6,182 nucleotides of DNA from Clostridia bacterium (GTDB lineage: Bacteria > Bacillota > Clostridia > Oscillospirales > Acutalibacteraceae), in NCBI GenBank assembly GCA_024404065.1, contig JAKSQR010000094.1:1-6182 (forward strand), written 5' to 3'. The notes beneath the pieces were generated by a model. The model was not told the DNA's origin and did no database searches. It saw only the letters and a list, made by a program, of their open reading frames with translations. Position numbers and translations under genes: made by a program. Shown here one piece after another: positions 1-6,043 of this stretch; position 1 is the stretch's first letter; each line of letters starts with the position of its first letter.

Positions 1-2579
1 TGGTCAATATCAGATGTAATTGTAACTGTTGCAGTGCCTTTAGTTACATCCCATTTAATCTCGTTTACTGTTGCCTGAGTCCTTGCCTTAAGGCCTGTAA
101 TTGTGCCTTTATTGCAGCCACTTTCAAGCAGGGCAGGGAGTATTTCAATTTCGCCATTGTTTGAGTAAAGAAGGCTTTCGTTTATTATGCCAAGGTAACC
201 TATTGTAAAGTCAGTGCAGTAGCAGCTGCTTCTGTTATAGTGGTGGTTGGTCATAAGTGAGTTATAGTAAATTCTGTGGCTCATAAGCCCAAGCAGAGCC
301 TCAGTAATACTGCTTCTGTCTTTAAGCCTTGCTGCAATAAGTGAGCGGTGTACAAGGGCGTGGCTTGCCTCGTTTTCGCTTGCTCTGTTGGCAATTGCCT
401 GCTCACATGCCTTCTTTAACCGCTCGTTGTGCTGTGTTTCAAATAAGGGCCATACACAGTAAAGGTGGCTTAAATGCCTGTGCTCATTATTCTCCTCAAA
501 AGCGGTTGTACACCACTCTTTAAGAGCGCCTGTTTCGTCATAAGTGTAGGGTGGAATTTTTGCCATAAACTGCTCATATCCGCTTACATCAGCATCGGGA
601 TTTACATCCTTCATAACGCTTATAAGCATTTCAAAATTGTGCTTTGATGCGGATATATCAATAGCGCAGTTTGCTGTGGATGGGCTTGGATAATTTGCAG
701 GTGTATTCTCAGGTGAATAGCTTGGAAGTATGCAGTAATATTCGCCCTCATTAAGTGATGTTTTGCCCTGCTCATAATGAATTTTGCCATCTGCTGTGGT
801 GTAGTATTCAGGTGTCATAAGCTGCATCCAGTAATTACAGCTTTTAATAAGCAGGGGAAGGAGTACATCCTCTCTGAGCATTAAGTAGCCTCTCTCCTCA
901 ATAGCTTTTATCTGCTCATCAGTAAGGGGCTCATTTGTAGCAGAGAGAATATTTCTTATTTTGTAAAGGTCAAATTCGTCGCTCAGGGGTATCTGCATAT
1001 CTCCATAGCACTGAAGGGTTTCAAATAAGGGCTGAATCATCCAGCTTGTGCCTGCATTCCAATATCTGAATGGGTAGGGGTAGCAGGTTTCTGTAAGCAC
1101 AGCACCGTCACCATCGGTGTTAACAGGTGCCTGAATACAGTTTGTGTAGCCGTGAGTGTTAAGGGCGTTTTCCTCCCAGTCAGGCAGCTGACGGAGTATA
1201 AAATAAGTGTAGCCAATGGGGGCAGATGCAATATTTGATGTATTCATTGAGGATGTCTGCAGGTTTACATTTGCATCCATTGTGTATTTTGAGCCCCAGC
1301 CTGTGTTAAATTCGCCGGTCCACATACCATAAAGTCTGCTTGTGGAGGTGCCTGCACAGCTTATGTAAGCATATCTGCCGTTATAGTATGCCCTCTGAAT
1401 CAAATCAGAGTTAAGCTTTGATTTTAATTTCTGATTATTTATAAGCTTTTCATTGGATTTTGTGCTGTCTGCACCATCAATTTTAAGCTCAACCGCATTA
1501 AACTCAGGCTGATAAATTTTAAGGTGAGCGTCAAGTGCCTTGTTATAGTCAAATTTATCTGCGCCGTATTTATCGGCAACTGCCTTTGTATCAGCATAAA
1601 GAGTATCAATTACTTTATAGCTCTTTGCAGGGGCAAAAGCGTCATATTTGCCCATTGTGTCATCTCTTAATGAGAGGGTAATAAGGTAAACGTTATCTGC
1701 ATTGCTGATTTTGATTGCAGGGTTATTTTCGGATTTATCCTGACTGTCTTTTACATTGCCGAGGCTGATTTTCTCTTTTTTACCATCAGTTACAACATAG
1801 GTGAGTGTAGCGTAGCCGCCGTCTTTTAATTCGCTGTTTTCGTAAGCGGGGTAGTGGGCAACAAGGGCAATATAATCGCACTTATCATCAACAAGCTTTT
1901 TATACTGCATGTTAGCCTCGTCACTCTGACCAAAATTAGCCATTGTGCTAAGGTCATCGATAGAAAGGGTAGTGTTTATTTTTGCACCCTTTGAGGATTT
2001 TGAAAGCTTTGTGATTACAGCATTATCAGCCTTTGATGTAAAGGTAGTTCTCTGCCATGCGCCCTTTGCATTCTCAAAGTAAACACCTACCTGAGCGGTT
2101 TCGTAGTCCGTATATCTCAGGTAATTTATAGCCATAATGCCATCCATGCTTACACGGAGCTGACCACCGGGATGGTAGCGGTAAACATCATCATAGCTTG
2201 CAGTATCTACAATGTTTTCGCCCTTTACAATAGCCTGTTTTACTGTCTCTAATTCATTAACTGTATTGGGGCAATATCTCACATTCTGGTTAGGCATAAT
2301 AAAGTGCATATTCTGAAAAATGAAGGTGTCATCATAAGGCGCACCGCTTGTAATAACGCCCTGTAGACCGTTACCTGAAACCATGCCCTGACGCCACACC
2401 TCAGTACTGTTTTGCCTGTCGCTCTGAAGCATATAAAATGTATCAGAATAGCTTATTTTACTTAAATCAGTAAAAAACTCAGTAATCTTTCTGGCAGGTG
2501 TTTTAATCCACACACCGCTTGTTATAATTGAAGCCATGCTGAGAAGCCAGCTTACAATTTTAATAATTACATCTTTCAT
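1..2579 (-). CDS. GH95-type glycoside hydrolase (alpha-L-fucosidase/galactosidase family), 3' end beyond window
   Basis: My reading of the reverse strand gives 859 uninterrupted codons from ATG at 2579 to the left edge, with no stop, so the C-terminus is missing. GH95 enzymes are inverting exo-hydrolases that remove alpha-L-fucose or L-galactose from glycans. Family landmarks appear in the usual order: an N-terminal sandwich motif VWRQGMVSGNGLQG (61-74); the catalytic (alpha/alpha)6 barrel with RLYGMWTGEFN (415-425), WGSKYTMDANVNLQ (428-441), SYSPEN (620-625), EHRHLSHLY (699-707) and a CTDFTIG-type segment (788-794); then GEIEILPAL (809-817), leading into the C-terminal sandwich. By eye, E624 matches the general acid (AfcA Glu566), D790 matches Asp766 and N437 matches Asn423. 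D435 sits where AfcA has Asn421. Residues 8-25 are an uninterrupted hydrophobic run without a clear cleavage site, and K26, R30 and K31 follow it, so export is uncertain. The start is fixed by AGGAG 7 nt upstream and by an in-frame stop (TAA, 2613-2615) above it with no other start between. Family assignment is firm; substrate is not. Confidence 0.92.
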   Translation of the reverse strand, partial: MKDVIIKIVSWLLSMASIITSGVWIKTPARKITEFFTDLSKISYSDTFYMLQSDRQNSTEVWRQGMVSGNGLQGVITSGAPYDDTFIFQNMHFIMPNQNVRYCPNTVNELETVKQAIVKGENIVDTASYDDVYRYHPGGQLRVSMDGIMAINYLRYTDYETAQVGVYFENAKGAWQRTTFTSKADNAVITKLSKSSKGAKINTTLSIDDLSTMANFGQSDEANMQYKKLVDDKCDYIALVAHYPAYENSELKDGGYATLTYVVTDGKKEKISLGNVKDSQDKSENNPAIKISNADNVYLITLSLRDDTMGKYDAFAPAKSYKVIDTLYADTKAVADKYGADKFDYNKALDAHLKIYQPEFNAVELKIDGADSTKSNEKLINNQKLKSKLNSDLIQRAYYNGRYAYISCAGTSTSRLYGMWTGEFNTGWGSKYTMDANVNLQTSSMNTSNIASAPIGYTYFILRQLPDWEENALNTHGYTNCIQAPVNTDGDGAVLTETCYPYPFRYWNAGTSWMIQPLFETLQCYGDMQIPLSDEFDLYKIRNILSATNEPLTDEQIKAIEERGYLMLREDVLLPLLIKSCNYWMQLMTPEYYTTADGKIHYEQGKTSLNEGEYYCILPSYSPENTPANYPSPSTANCAIDISASKHNFEMLISVMKDVNPDADVSGYEQFMAKIPPYTYDETGALKEWCTTAFEENNEHRHLSHLYCVWPLFETQHNERLKKACEQAIANRASENEASHALVHRSLIAARLKDRSSITEALLGLMSHRIYYNSLMTNHHYNRSSCYCTDFTIGYLGIINESLLYSNNGEIEILPALLESGCNKGTITGLKARTQATVNEIKWDVTKGTATVTITSDID

Positions 2580-2586
2580 ATAACCG

Positions 2587-2591
2587 CTCCT
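2587..2591 (-). promoter_or_regulatory. Ribosome binding site of the GH95 gene
   Basis: The minus strand reads AGGAG, 7 nt before the ATG at 2577-2579. This site decides the start of the GH95 frame. Reading back in frame, no alternative start occurs before the stop at 2613-2615. Confidence 0.85.
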
Positions 2592-2609
2592 GCAAATAAT
2601 AATGGAAGT

Positions 2610-2638
2610 ATTTTACTACATAGCAACTGTAAAGTAAA
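2610..2638 (-). promoter_or_regulatory. Putative sigma-A promoter of the GH95 gene
   Basis: On the minus strand, a -35-like TTTACT (2633-2638) and a -10 TAAAAT (2610-2615, 5 of 6 to consensus) are separated by exactly 17 bp. Transcription would begin about 25 nt before the start codon. The promoter lies just downstream of the CHAP gene's terminator, so the GH95 gene is probably its own transcription unit. The -35 is weak (4 of 6), which would suit a regulated promoter. Confidence 0.6.
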
Positions 2639-2640
2639 TA

Positions 2641-2678
2641 AAAACAACGAAAAAAGCGGAAGCAATTTTGCCTCCGCT
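2641..2678 (-). terminator. Rho-independent terminator of the CHAP gene
   Basis: On the minus strand, AGCGGAGGCAA pairs with TTGCTTCCGCT. This allows up to 11 pairs including one G-U, although the innermost pairs would open to make the loop. The hairpin is followed by TTTTTTCGTTGTTTT. It starts 7 nt after the CHAP stop codon. On the plus strand the same position would be an A-C mismatch and lacks a T-run, so it acts in one direction. Confidence 0.85.
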
Positions 2679-2684
2679 GTAAGA

Positions 2685-3449
2685 TTAAATAATGCTGTTC
2701 ATAAGTTTTCTGATTATGGGTAAAAGATACTTTGTGGCAAACTCAAAGAAGGTCTGAATAAAAGTGAAAAGAACGCTTAAATCAAGTGCGCCGTTTGTAT
2801 CCGTTGCTGTATCATCAGGTATATTGGGTGACTGTGTATCGGGGTTTACGGGATTTACTGTGCCTTCAGATTCCTGATTATCGGGTGCCTCAGGTGTGGT
2901 AAGTGAATCTGCAGGTGCATTTTTAAGTACAGGGGCGGGGTAGCCGTCCTTTGCAACAGGGGTGTAAATAATGTAGCTGTCTGAGGGGTATTTAAGCTGC
3001 CTGTTTATACCTGCCTTGCCCTGCCATACTACATTCTGCTCAAACAGAGTAATAATGCCGTCCTTGTAGCTCTTTACAAGTGCAAAGTGCTGACCATTAC
3101 CCTCACGCTGCTCTGAAGGTGTGTAAATTACATCACCTGGGTGGGGGATTGTAGGCACTGCCACATCATAGCCCTTTGTAAGAATTGTAATACAGGTCTT
3201 ATATGAAAGTGCTACATCAAGACCGTAGGCTTCCTTATAAAATCTTATAACAAGCTCACCGCAGTGGTAGTAGCCGCTTGAAAGGTCATAAATGGCATCC
3301 ACACCGCAGAAGGTATCTGCTACAAAGTGATTGCTTGTGATAAGCTTGTATTCGCCACCGTTACAGTCATCGTACCAGTTTGCAGATGCGGTTAAGCATA
3401 AACTATATAATATAAATAACGCCAATATGGCGGAAATAACTCTTTTCAT
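2685..3449 (-). CDS. Secreted CHAP-domain cysteine amidase/peptidase with C-terminal hydrophobic helix
   Basis: This 254-residue protein is probably a peptidoglycan amidase or endopeptidase acting outside the membrane. Residues 1-23 form a signal peptide (MKR, then a hydrophobic core, ending ASA before N24). The CHAP core (NlpC/P60-like papain fold) follows. C63 in YYHCGELVIRFYKEAYG is the predicted nucleophile, HPGDVIY (103-109) is the usual structural turn, H121 in GQHFALVKSY is the catalytic histidine, and E137 in FEQN is the third polar residue. A proline/acid-rich linker occupies about 172-220. It ends in a hydrophobic helix (223-254) rich in F, I and L with K240, R247 and K248, which could attach the enzyme to the membrane. 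RBS AAGGAG lies 5 nt from the ATG. No LPXTG, SH3 or LysM domain is visible. It stands alone between its own promoter and terminator. The natural substrate (own wall, competitor wall or a non-wall amide) cannot be read from sequence. Confidence 0.88.
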   Translation of the reverse strand: MKRVISAILALFILYSLCLTASANWYDDCNGGEYKLITSNHFVADTFCGVDAIYDLSSGYYHCGELVIRFYKEAYGLDVALSYKTCITILTKGYDVAVPTIPHPGDVIYTPSEQREGNGQHFALVKSYKDGIITLFEQNVVWQGKAGINRQLKYPSDSYIIYTPVAKDGYPAPVLKNAPADSLTTPEAPDNQESEGTVNPVNPDTQSPNIPDDTATDTNGALDLSVLFTFIQTFFEFATKYLLPIIRKLMNSII

Positions 3450-3486
3450 AATGTCTCCTTGTGGTTAAAGTAAAAAATCCGCATAT

Positions 3487-3515
3487 ACTATATACATTTT
3501 TGGCCAATTTGTCAA
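3487..3515 (-). promoter_or_regulatory. Near-consensus sigma-A promoter of the CHAP gene
   Basis: The minus strand has a perfect -35 TTGACA (3510-3515), a 17-bp spacer and -10 TATAGT (3487-3492, 5 of 6). The predicted start near 3480 gives a leader of about 30 nt carrying the RBS at 3455-3460. The spacer contains the palindrome TTGGCCAA (3500-3507), part of a direct repeat listed separately. Confidence 0.8.
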
Positions 3516-3532
3516 TCTTTATTATTTTTGGC
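3496..3532. repeat. 9-bp direct repeat ATTTTTGGC flanking the CHAP -35 element
   Basis: ATTTTTGGC occurs at 3496-3504 and again at 3524-3532, a 28-bp offset. After one differing base, AA matches again in both copies. One copy lies inside the promoter spacer and the other just upstream of the -35 (3510-3515), so a protein bound to both would bracket the polymerase site. The first copy continues into the palindrome TTGGCCAA. A binding site is inferred only; the region is AT-rich and chance is possible. Confidence 0.4.
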
Positions 3533-3541
3533 AAAATTTAC

Positions 3542-3570
3542 TTGATTTAATCACAGATATGTGATATTAT
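3542..3570 (+). promoter_or_regulatory. Extended -10 promoter of the Thr-rich protein gene
   Basis: -35 TTGATT (3542-3547), a 17-bp spacer and -10 TATTAT (3565-3570) are preceded by TGTGA, matching the Gram-positive TRTGn extension. The predicted start near 3577 gives a leader of about 55 nt. The -35s of the two divergent promoters are under 30 bp apart, so the CHAP and Thr-rich genes share one control region. Confidence 0.75.
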
Positions 3571-3573
3571 CAC
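3550..3573. promoter_or_regulatory. Operator-like cluster of ATCAC/GTGAT half-sites on the plus-strand -10
   Basis: ATCACA-GATA-TGTGAT (3550-3565) is a perfect 6-4-6 inverted repeat. GTGAT-ATT-ATCAC (3561-3573) is a second, overlapping 5-3-5 inverted repeat that shares the central GTGAT. The three alternating half-sites cover the extended -10 of the Thr-rich gene promoter, the usual place for a repressor. The half-site order is opposite to the CRP consensus. I cannot name the regulator. Confidence 0.5.
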
Positions 3574-3631
3574 TTCGGTAACAAAAGTTTACAAATTTAT
3601 TACAAAAATATTCCTTTTACGGAGGTACAAT

Positions 3632-4093
3632 ATGAAGAAGGAAAAATCAATTGTTTCTGCAGTAATTGCAGCACTTCTCATCGCCTGCATTATCTCAGGC
3701 ACAGCATTCGGTGCAAAGACTACCATTACTGCAACCACAGCTAAAGAAACAACCACAATGTCATCTGACGATTCACTCATTTTACAGATTGTTGACATTG
3801 CACTCTCAAGAGCAGAGGAAAGAAGAAACAGCTCTACTTCAAGACGTGATTTAGGTGACAGAATTGGTTTATTCACCACTAAGGGTGATAACACAACAAC
3901 TACCAAAAAGGGTACAACAACCACAACAAAGGTATATGTTCCCGTTACAAGAGAAGGCTTTGATGATGACCTTCAGGTAAACAACCCCATTTCAATCGTT
4001 GTAAACCTTGTTGTATGGTTTTTCAGAGTAATTCCCCAGGTAGGTAAGGAAATTGTTTGGATGTTCCAGCATCCCGTTACACCCAGAAACTAA
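3632..4093 (+). CDS. Small threonine-rich exported protein, unknown function
   Basis: I do not recognise this 153-residue protein. It has a positive N-terminus (MKKEK) and a hydrophobic core to about residue 27. LIAC at 16-19 satisfies the lipobox pattern, so it may be a lipoprotein anchored at C19. Cleavage by signal peptidase I after AFG (25-27) is the alternative. Two Thr-rich stretches (30-42 and 88-99, with Lys and Gly) flank a probable helix (about 46-66, SLILQIVDIALSRAEERR). The C-terminus (117-145) is hydrophobic with VVWFFRVIP and KEIVWMF, suggesting membrane association. The Thr runs could be flexible spacers or O-glycosylation sites, which is inference. GGAGG lies 6 nt from the ATG. 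By eye the gene uses more C-ending codons (TTC, AAC, GAC, ATC) than its neighbours, and with its promoter and RBS this hints at high expression. It has its own terminator. An overlapping minus-strand frame here is not credible. Confidence 0.82.
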   Translation: MKKEKSIVSAVIAALLIACIISGTAFGAKTTITATTAKETTTMSSDDSLILQIVDIALSRAEERRNSSTSRRDLGDRIGLFTTKGDNTTTTKKGTTTTTKVYVPVTREGFDDDLQVNNPISIVVNLVVWFFRVIPQVGKEIVWMFQHPVTPRN

Positions 4094-4101
4094 CAGTCTT
4101 T

Positions 4102-4131
4102 ATTGACCTCACACCTTGTGGGGTCAATTTT
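4102..4131 (+). terminator. Rho-independent terminator of the Thr-rich protein gene
   Basis: ATTGACCTCAC (4102-4112) pairs with GTGGGGTCAAT (4118-4128): 11 pairs including one G-U, around the loop ACCTT. A short T-run follows (4128-4131). Because the T-run is short, partial read-through into the gene starting at 4169 is plausible. No convincing promoter lies between the hairpin and that gene; TATAAG at 4143-4148 has no matching -35. Confidence 0.7.
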
Positions 4132-4168
4132 GTAATAAGACATATAAGTAAAAACTAAGGAGTTTTTT

Positions 4169-4996
4169 ATGTTTGAAGGATTAAAAAGAATAGTGGCAGC
4201 AATTGTTGCTTTCTTTACAGCTCTTTTTGGTGGCGGCGGCAAATTACCTTATGTGCCTATCTCAAACGCCACACAGACTATTGTAATGCACATAAACCCC
4301 ATAAACGGCATAAGGCAGTTTGAAGGTGCCTGCTGTGACGGTGAATATGTTTACATCAATATGATTAACCCATCAAAGGATTCAAAGCAGGGCTCAGTAA
4401 TAGTTAAAATAGACCCATCTGGCGACAGCTGGAAATCCGTGCTTGTTTCCAAAGAGATGACACAGCTTAACCATGCAAATGATATGACTTATGACCCACG
4501 TATTGACTTGCTTATGGTATCTAACAATGCACCTAATTACACTCTTGTATCCGCAGTTTACAGAGATACACTTGAGTATAAGGCAGGTATGACCATTGAG
4601 CATCCTCTTTACTCACTCTGCTACTATGGTACACCCGAAAAGGGCAGATACCTTGCAGGTATTTCAGGCACTTACACCATAGGCTCTTATGATGGTAAGT
4701 TTGATACCATTGAAACCTTTGAAGGCGTAAACAGTGGTTACACACGCCAGAGCCTTGCAACAGATAATGAGTATCTTTATTTCCTTTTCTCAGGCCCAAA
4801 CTGTGTATATAAGTACACTATAGACGGCCAGTATATAGGCAGGTCAATGCTTCCCGACCCTGAAAAAGCAGATTTTGAGTTTGAGGCAGAGGGTATATTC
4901 TTCTATAACGATAAAATGTATGTTACATACAATATTCCTGGTGCAGGCAATGGCGGTATTATCTGCAGAGTAGATAAAATCTCATTTGTAAAATAA
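4169..4996 (+). CDS. Beta-propeller-like protein with N-terminal hydrophobic helix, function unknown
   Basis: This 275-residue protein has propeller-style repeats: alternating aromatic beta-strands with turns such as DGEYVYI (57-63), VKIDPSGDSW (79-88), NHANDMTYDP (101-110), LLMVSNN (114-120), TDNEYLYFLFSG (198-209), YKYTIDGQYIG (214-224) and FYNDKMYVTYN (245-255). I estimate five or six blades filling residues about 45-275. HAND-M-TYDP recalls NHL/SMP-30-like propellers in which D and N line the central pocket, but no catalytic set can be assigned, so it may be a binding or scaffold module. The N-terminus (MFEGLKR, 13 hydrophobic residues at 8-20, then GGGG) resembles a signal peptide or amphipathic anchor without a clear cleavage site. 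RBS TAAGGAG lies 6 nt from the ATG. It sits 75 bp after the Thr-rich gene on the same strand with no clear promoter, so expression may depend on read-through. It ends at a bidirectional terminator. The gene call is secure; the fold is likely; the function is unknown. Confidence 0.85.
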   Translation: MFEGLKRIVAAIVAFFTALFGGGGKLPYVPISNATQTIVMHINPINGIRQFEGACCDGEYVYINMINPSKDSKQGSVIVKIDPSGDSWKSVLVSKEMTQLNHANDMTYDPRIDLLMVSNNAPNYTLVSAVYRDTLEYKAGMTIEHPLYSLCYYGTPEKGRYLAGISGTYTIGSYDGKFDTIETFEGVNSGYTRQSLATDNEYLYFLFSGPNCVYKYTIDGQYIGRSMLPDPEKADFEFEAEGIFFYNDKMYVTYNIPGAGNGGIICRVDKISFVK

Positions 4997-4999
4997 CAA

Positions 5000-5031
5000 A
5001 AGGCGTGCAATTAAGCACGCCTTATCTTTTT
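5000..5031. terminator. Bidirectional terminator between convergent genes
   Basis: AAGGCGTGC (5000-5008) pairs perfectly with GCACGCCTT (5015-5023) around the loop AATTAA. On the plus strand it is followed by ATCTTTTT, serving the propeller gene that ends at 4996. On the minus strand it is followed by TTTTGTTATTTT, serving the EEP gene that ends at 5035. The convergent stops are only 38 bp apart and share this hairpin. Confidence 0.9.
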
Positions 5032-5034
5032 GCG

Positions 5035-5967
5035 TTATACTAACTCAAGTAGTGTGAAAAGCTGGAAATGGTCGCTTGGATATACGCCATTATAGGTATC
5101 GGTAAGCACCTTGTAATCGTGTACTTCCCATCCCTTTTTGGATATCATAAAGTAGTCAATACAATCAGCATCAAGCTTTTCGCCAAAGCCCTGATATGTA
5201 CAGCTTATCTGTGGATTTGTGAGCTTATATTTAGCGTCATCAAACATCTCGGTAACTGCTGCGTAGGTCTGAGTGTTTTCCTCAGCGTTAAAGTCGCCCA
5301 TAATTACTGCAGGGTATCCACCAAAGGCTTTTATCTTTTCAAGCACAAGGTTAATTCCGTTAATTCTTGCCTCTTCGCTTACGTGGTCAAGGTGAAGGTT
5401 AAAAACAACAAACTGCTTGCCGCTCTCTATGGTTTCAAGTATTACGTAGCTGCATATTCTGTAGCAGGCAGCACCCCAGCCCTTGCTCATTTCGTCAGGT
5501 GTTTCGCTGAGCCAGAATGAGCCTTTATCAATGAGCTTGTACATAGTTTTATCATAGAAAACGGGGCAGGATTCAGAATTGATTGCCTTATCACGGTAGG
5601 TTACAACAGAGTCATACTCAGGCAGGGCATCAGTAAGGTATTTATACTGCCACTTTGTAACCTCCTGAAAGCCTATAACACCGGGGTAGGTTTTCTCTAT
5701 GCCGTTAAGGAGCAGGTCAGCCCTGTAAAACCAGCTTTTTTTACCTGTATCAAGGGGATTTATACACCTTACGTTACAGCTCATAACTCTTACATAGCTG
5801 TCATCAAGTGAGCTAAGCCCCTTATTTAAGGATAAATCCTCAACCCTTTTACTCTTTGTATAGTGTGGATAGTAGAAAAATGTGATACCGCAAAGCACAA
5901 GCACTGCAACAAGGAGCAGCGCAACTACGCTTAGCACCACTCTTTTTATAATCTTTTTAGCTTTCAT
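5035..5967 (-). CDS. Membrane-anchored endonuclease/exonuclease/phosphatase (EEP) family phosphoesterase
   Basis: This 310-residue protein is a metal-dependent phosphoesterase of the EEP (DNase I-like) superfamily. Residues 1-5 are basic and about 9-33 form one strong hydrophobic segment, giving an N-in signal anchor with the catalytic domain outside. The domain runs from about 58 to 308 with all expected motifs: RVMSCNVR (N65), GFQEV (E102, metal ligand), FWLSETPDE (151-159), FNLHLDHVSEEAR (H192, D194, H195), MGDFNAEE (D225, N227), DCIDYF (D271) and YPSDHF (D299, H300). The full catalytic set is intact and the length is normal. FWLSETPD and LDHVSEEAR are typical of the bacterial subgroup usually annotated simply as EEP family protein. 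Possible substrates are nucleic acids, phospholipid or sugar phosphates; sequence alone does not choose. AGGGAG lies 7 nt from the ATG. It is a single-gene unit with its own promoter and a shared terminator. C26 in the anchor is not in a lipobox. Confidence 0.93.
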   Translation of the reverse strand: MKAKKIIKRVVLSVVALLLVAVLVLCGITFFYYPHYTKSKRVEDLSLNKGLSSLDDSYVRVMSCNVRCINPLDTGKKSWFYRADLLLNGIEKTYPGVIGFQEVTKWQYKYLTDALPEYDSVVTYRDKAINSESCPVFYDKTMYKLIDKGSFWLSETPDEMSKGWGAACYRICSYVILETIESGKQFVVFNLHLDHVSEEARINGINLVLEKIKAFGGYPAVIMGDFNAEENTQTYAAVTEMFDDAKYKLTNPQISCTYQGFGEKLDADCIDYFMISKKGWEVHDYKVLTDTYNGVYPSDHFQLFTLLELV

Positions 5968-5989
5968 AAAATCACTCCCTTACAAGGTT

Positions 5990-6018
5990 ATAATATCACA
6001 TTAAATTTAATATGTAAA
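5990..6018 (-). promoter_or_regulatory. Extended -10 promoter of the EEP gene
   Basis: On the minus strand, -35 TTTACA (6013-6018, 5 of 6) and -10 TATTAT (5990-5995) are 17 bp apart, with TGTGA directly before the -10 (TRTGn extension). The predicted start near 5983 leaves a very short leader before the SD at 5975-5980. The spacer contains the 12-bp perfect palindrome ATTAAATTTAAT (6000-6011), a possible but unproven operator. Confidence 0.75.
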
Positions 6019-6043
6019 TTGCAAAAATGAAAGATATGTTACA

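Noticed and set aside
341..1231. Short open frames at 341-523 (plus) and 1037-1231 (minus)
   Set aside because: Both lie inside the GH95 frame, whose motifs continue unbroken through these positions. Neither has an RBS or recognisable protein features.
3550..3565. CRP-type binding site
   Set aside because: The half-sites are in the order TCACA then TGTGA, the reverse of the CRP consensus TGTGA-N6-TCACA, and the spacing is 4 rather than 6.
3589..3924. Minus-strand open frame of 111 codons antisense to the Thr-rich gene
   Set aside because: It is a valine-rich shadow arising from the repeated Thr codons on the other strand. It runs across the divergent promoter region, has no usable RBS, and the plus-strand gene has a full promoter, RBS, signal peptide and terminator.
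3893..3931. ACA/ACC-rich tract as a tandem DNA repeat or CRISPR-like element
   Set aside because: It encodes the Thr/Lys stretch at residues 88-100, with synonymous codons mixed (ACA, ACC, ACT). There is no fixed repeat unit or spacer.
4394..4799. Two overlapping minus-strand frames within the propeller gene
   Set aside because: Their translations are Cys/His-rich without domain logic, and they are antisense to clear beta-strand repeats.
5068..5520. Plus-strand open frame of 150 codons inside the EEP gene
   Set aside because: It is fully antisense to EEP catalytic motifs that are intact on the minus strand. It has no RBS, and its composition is that of a complementary-frame artefact.
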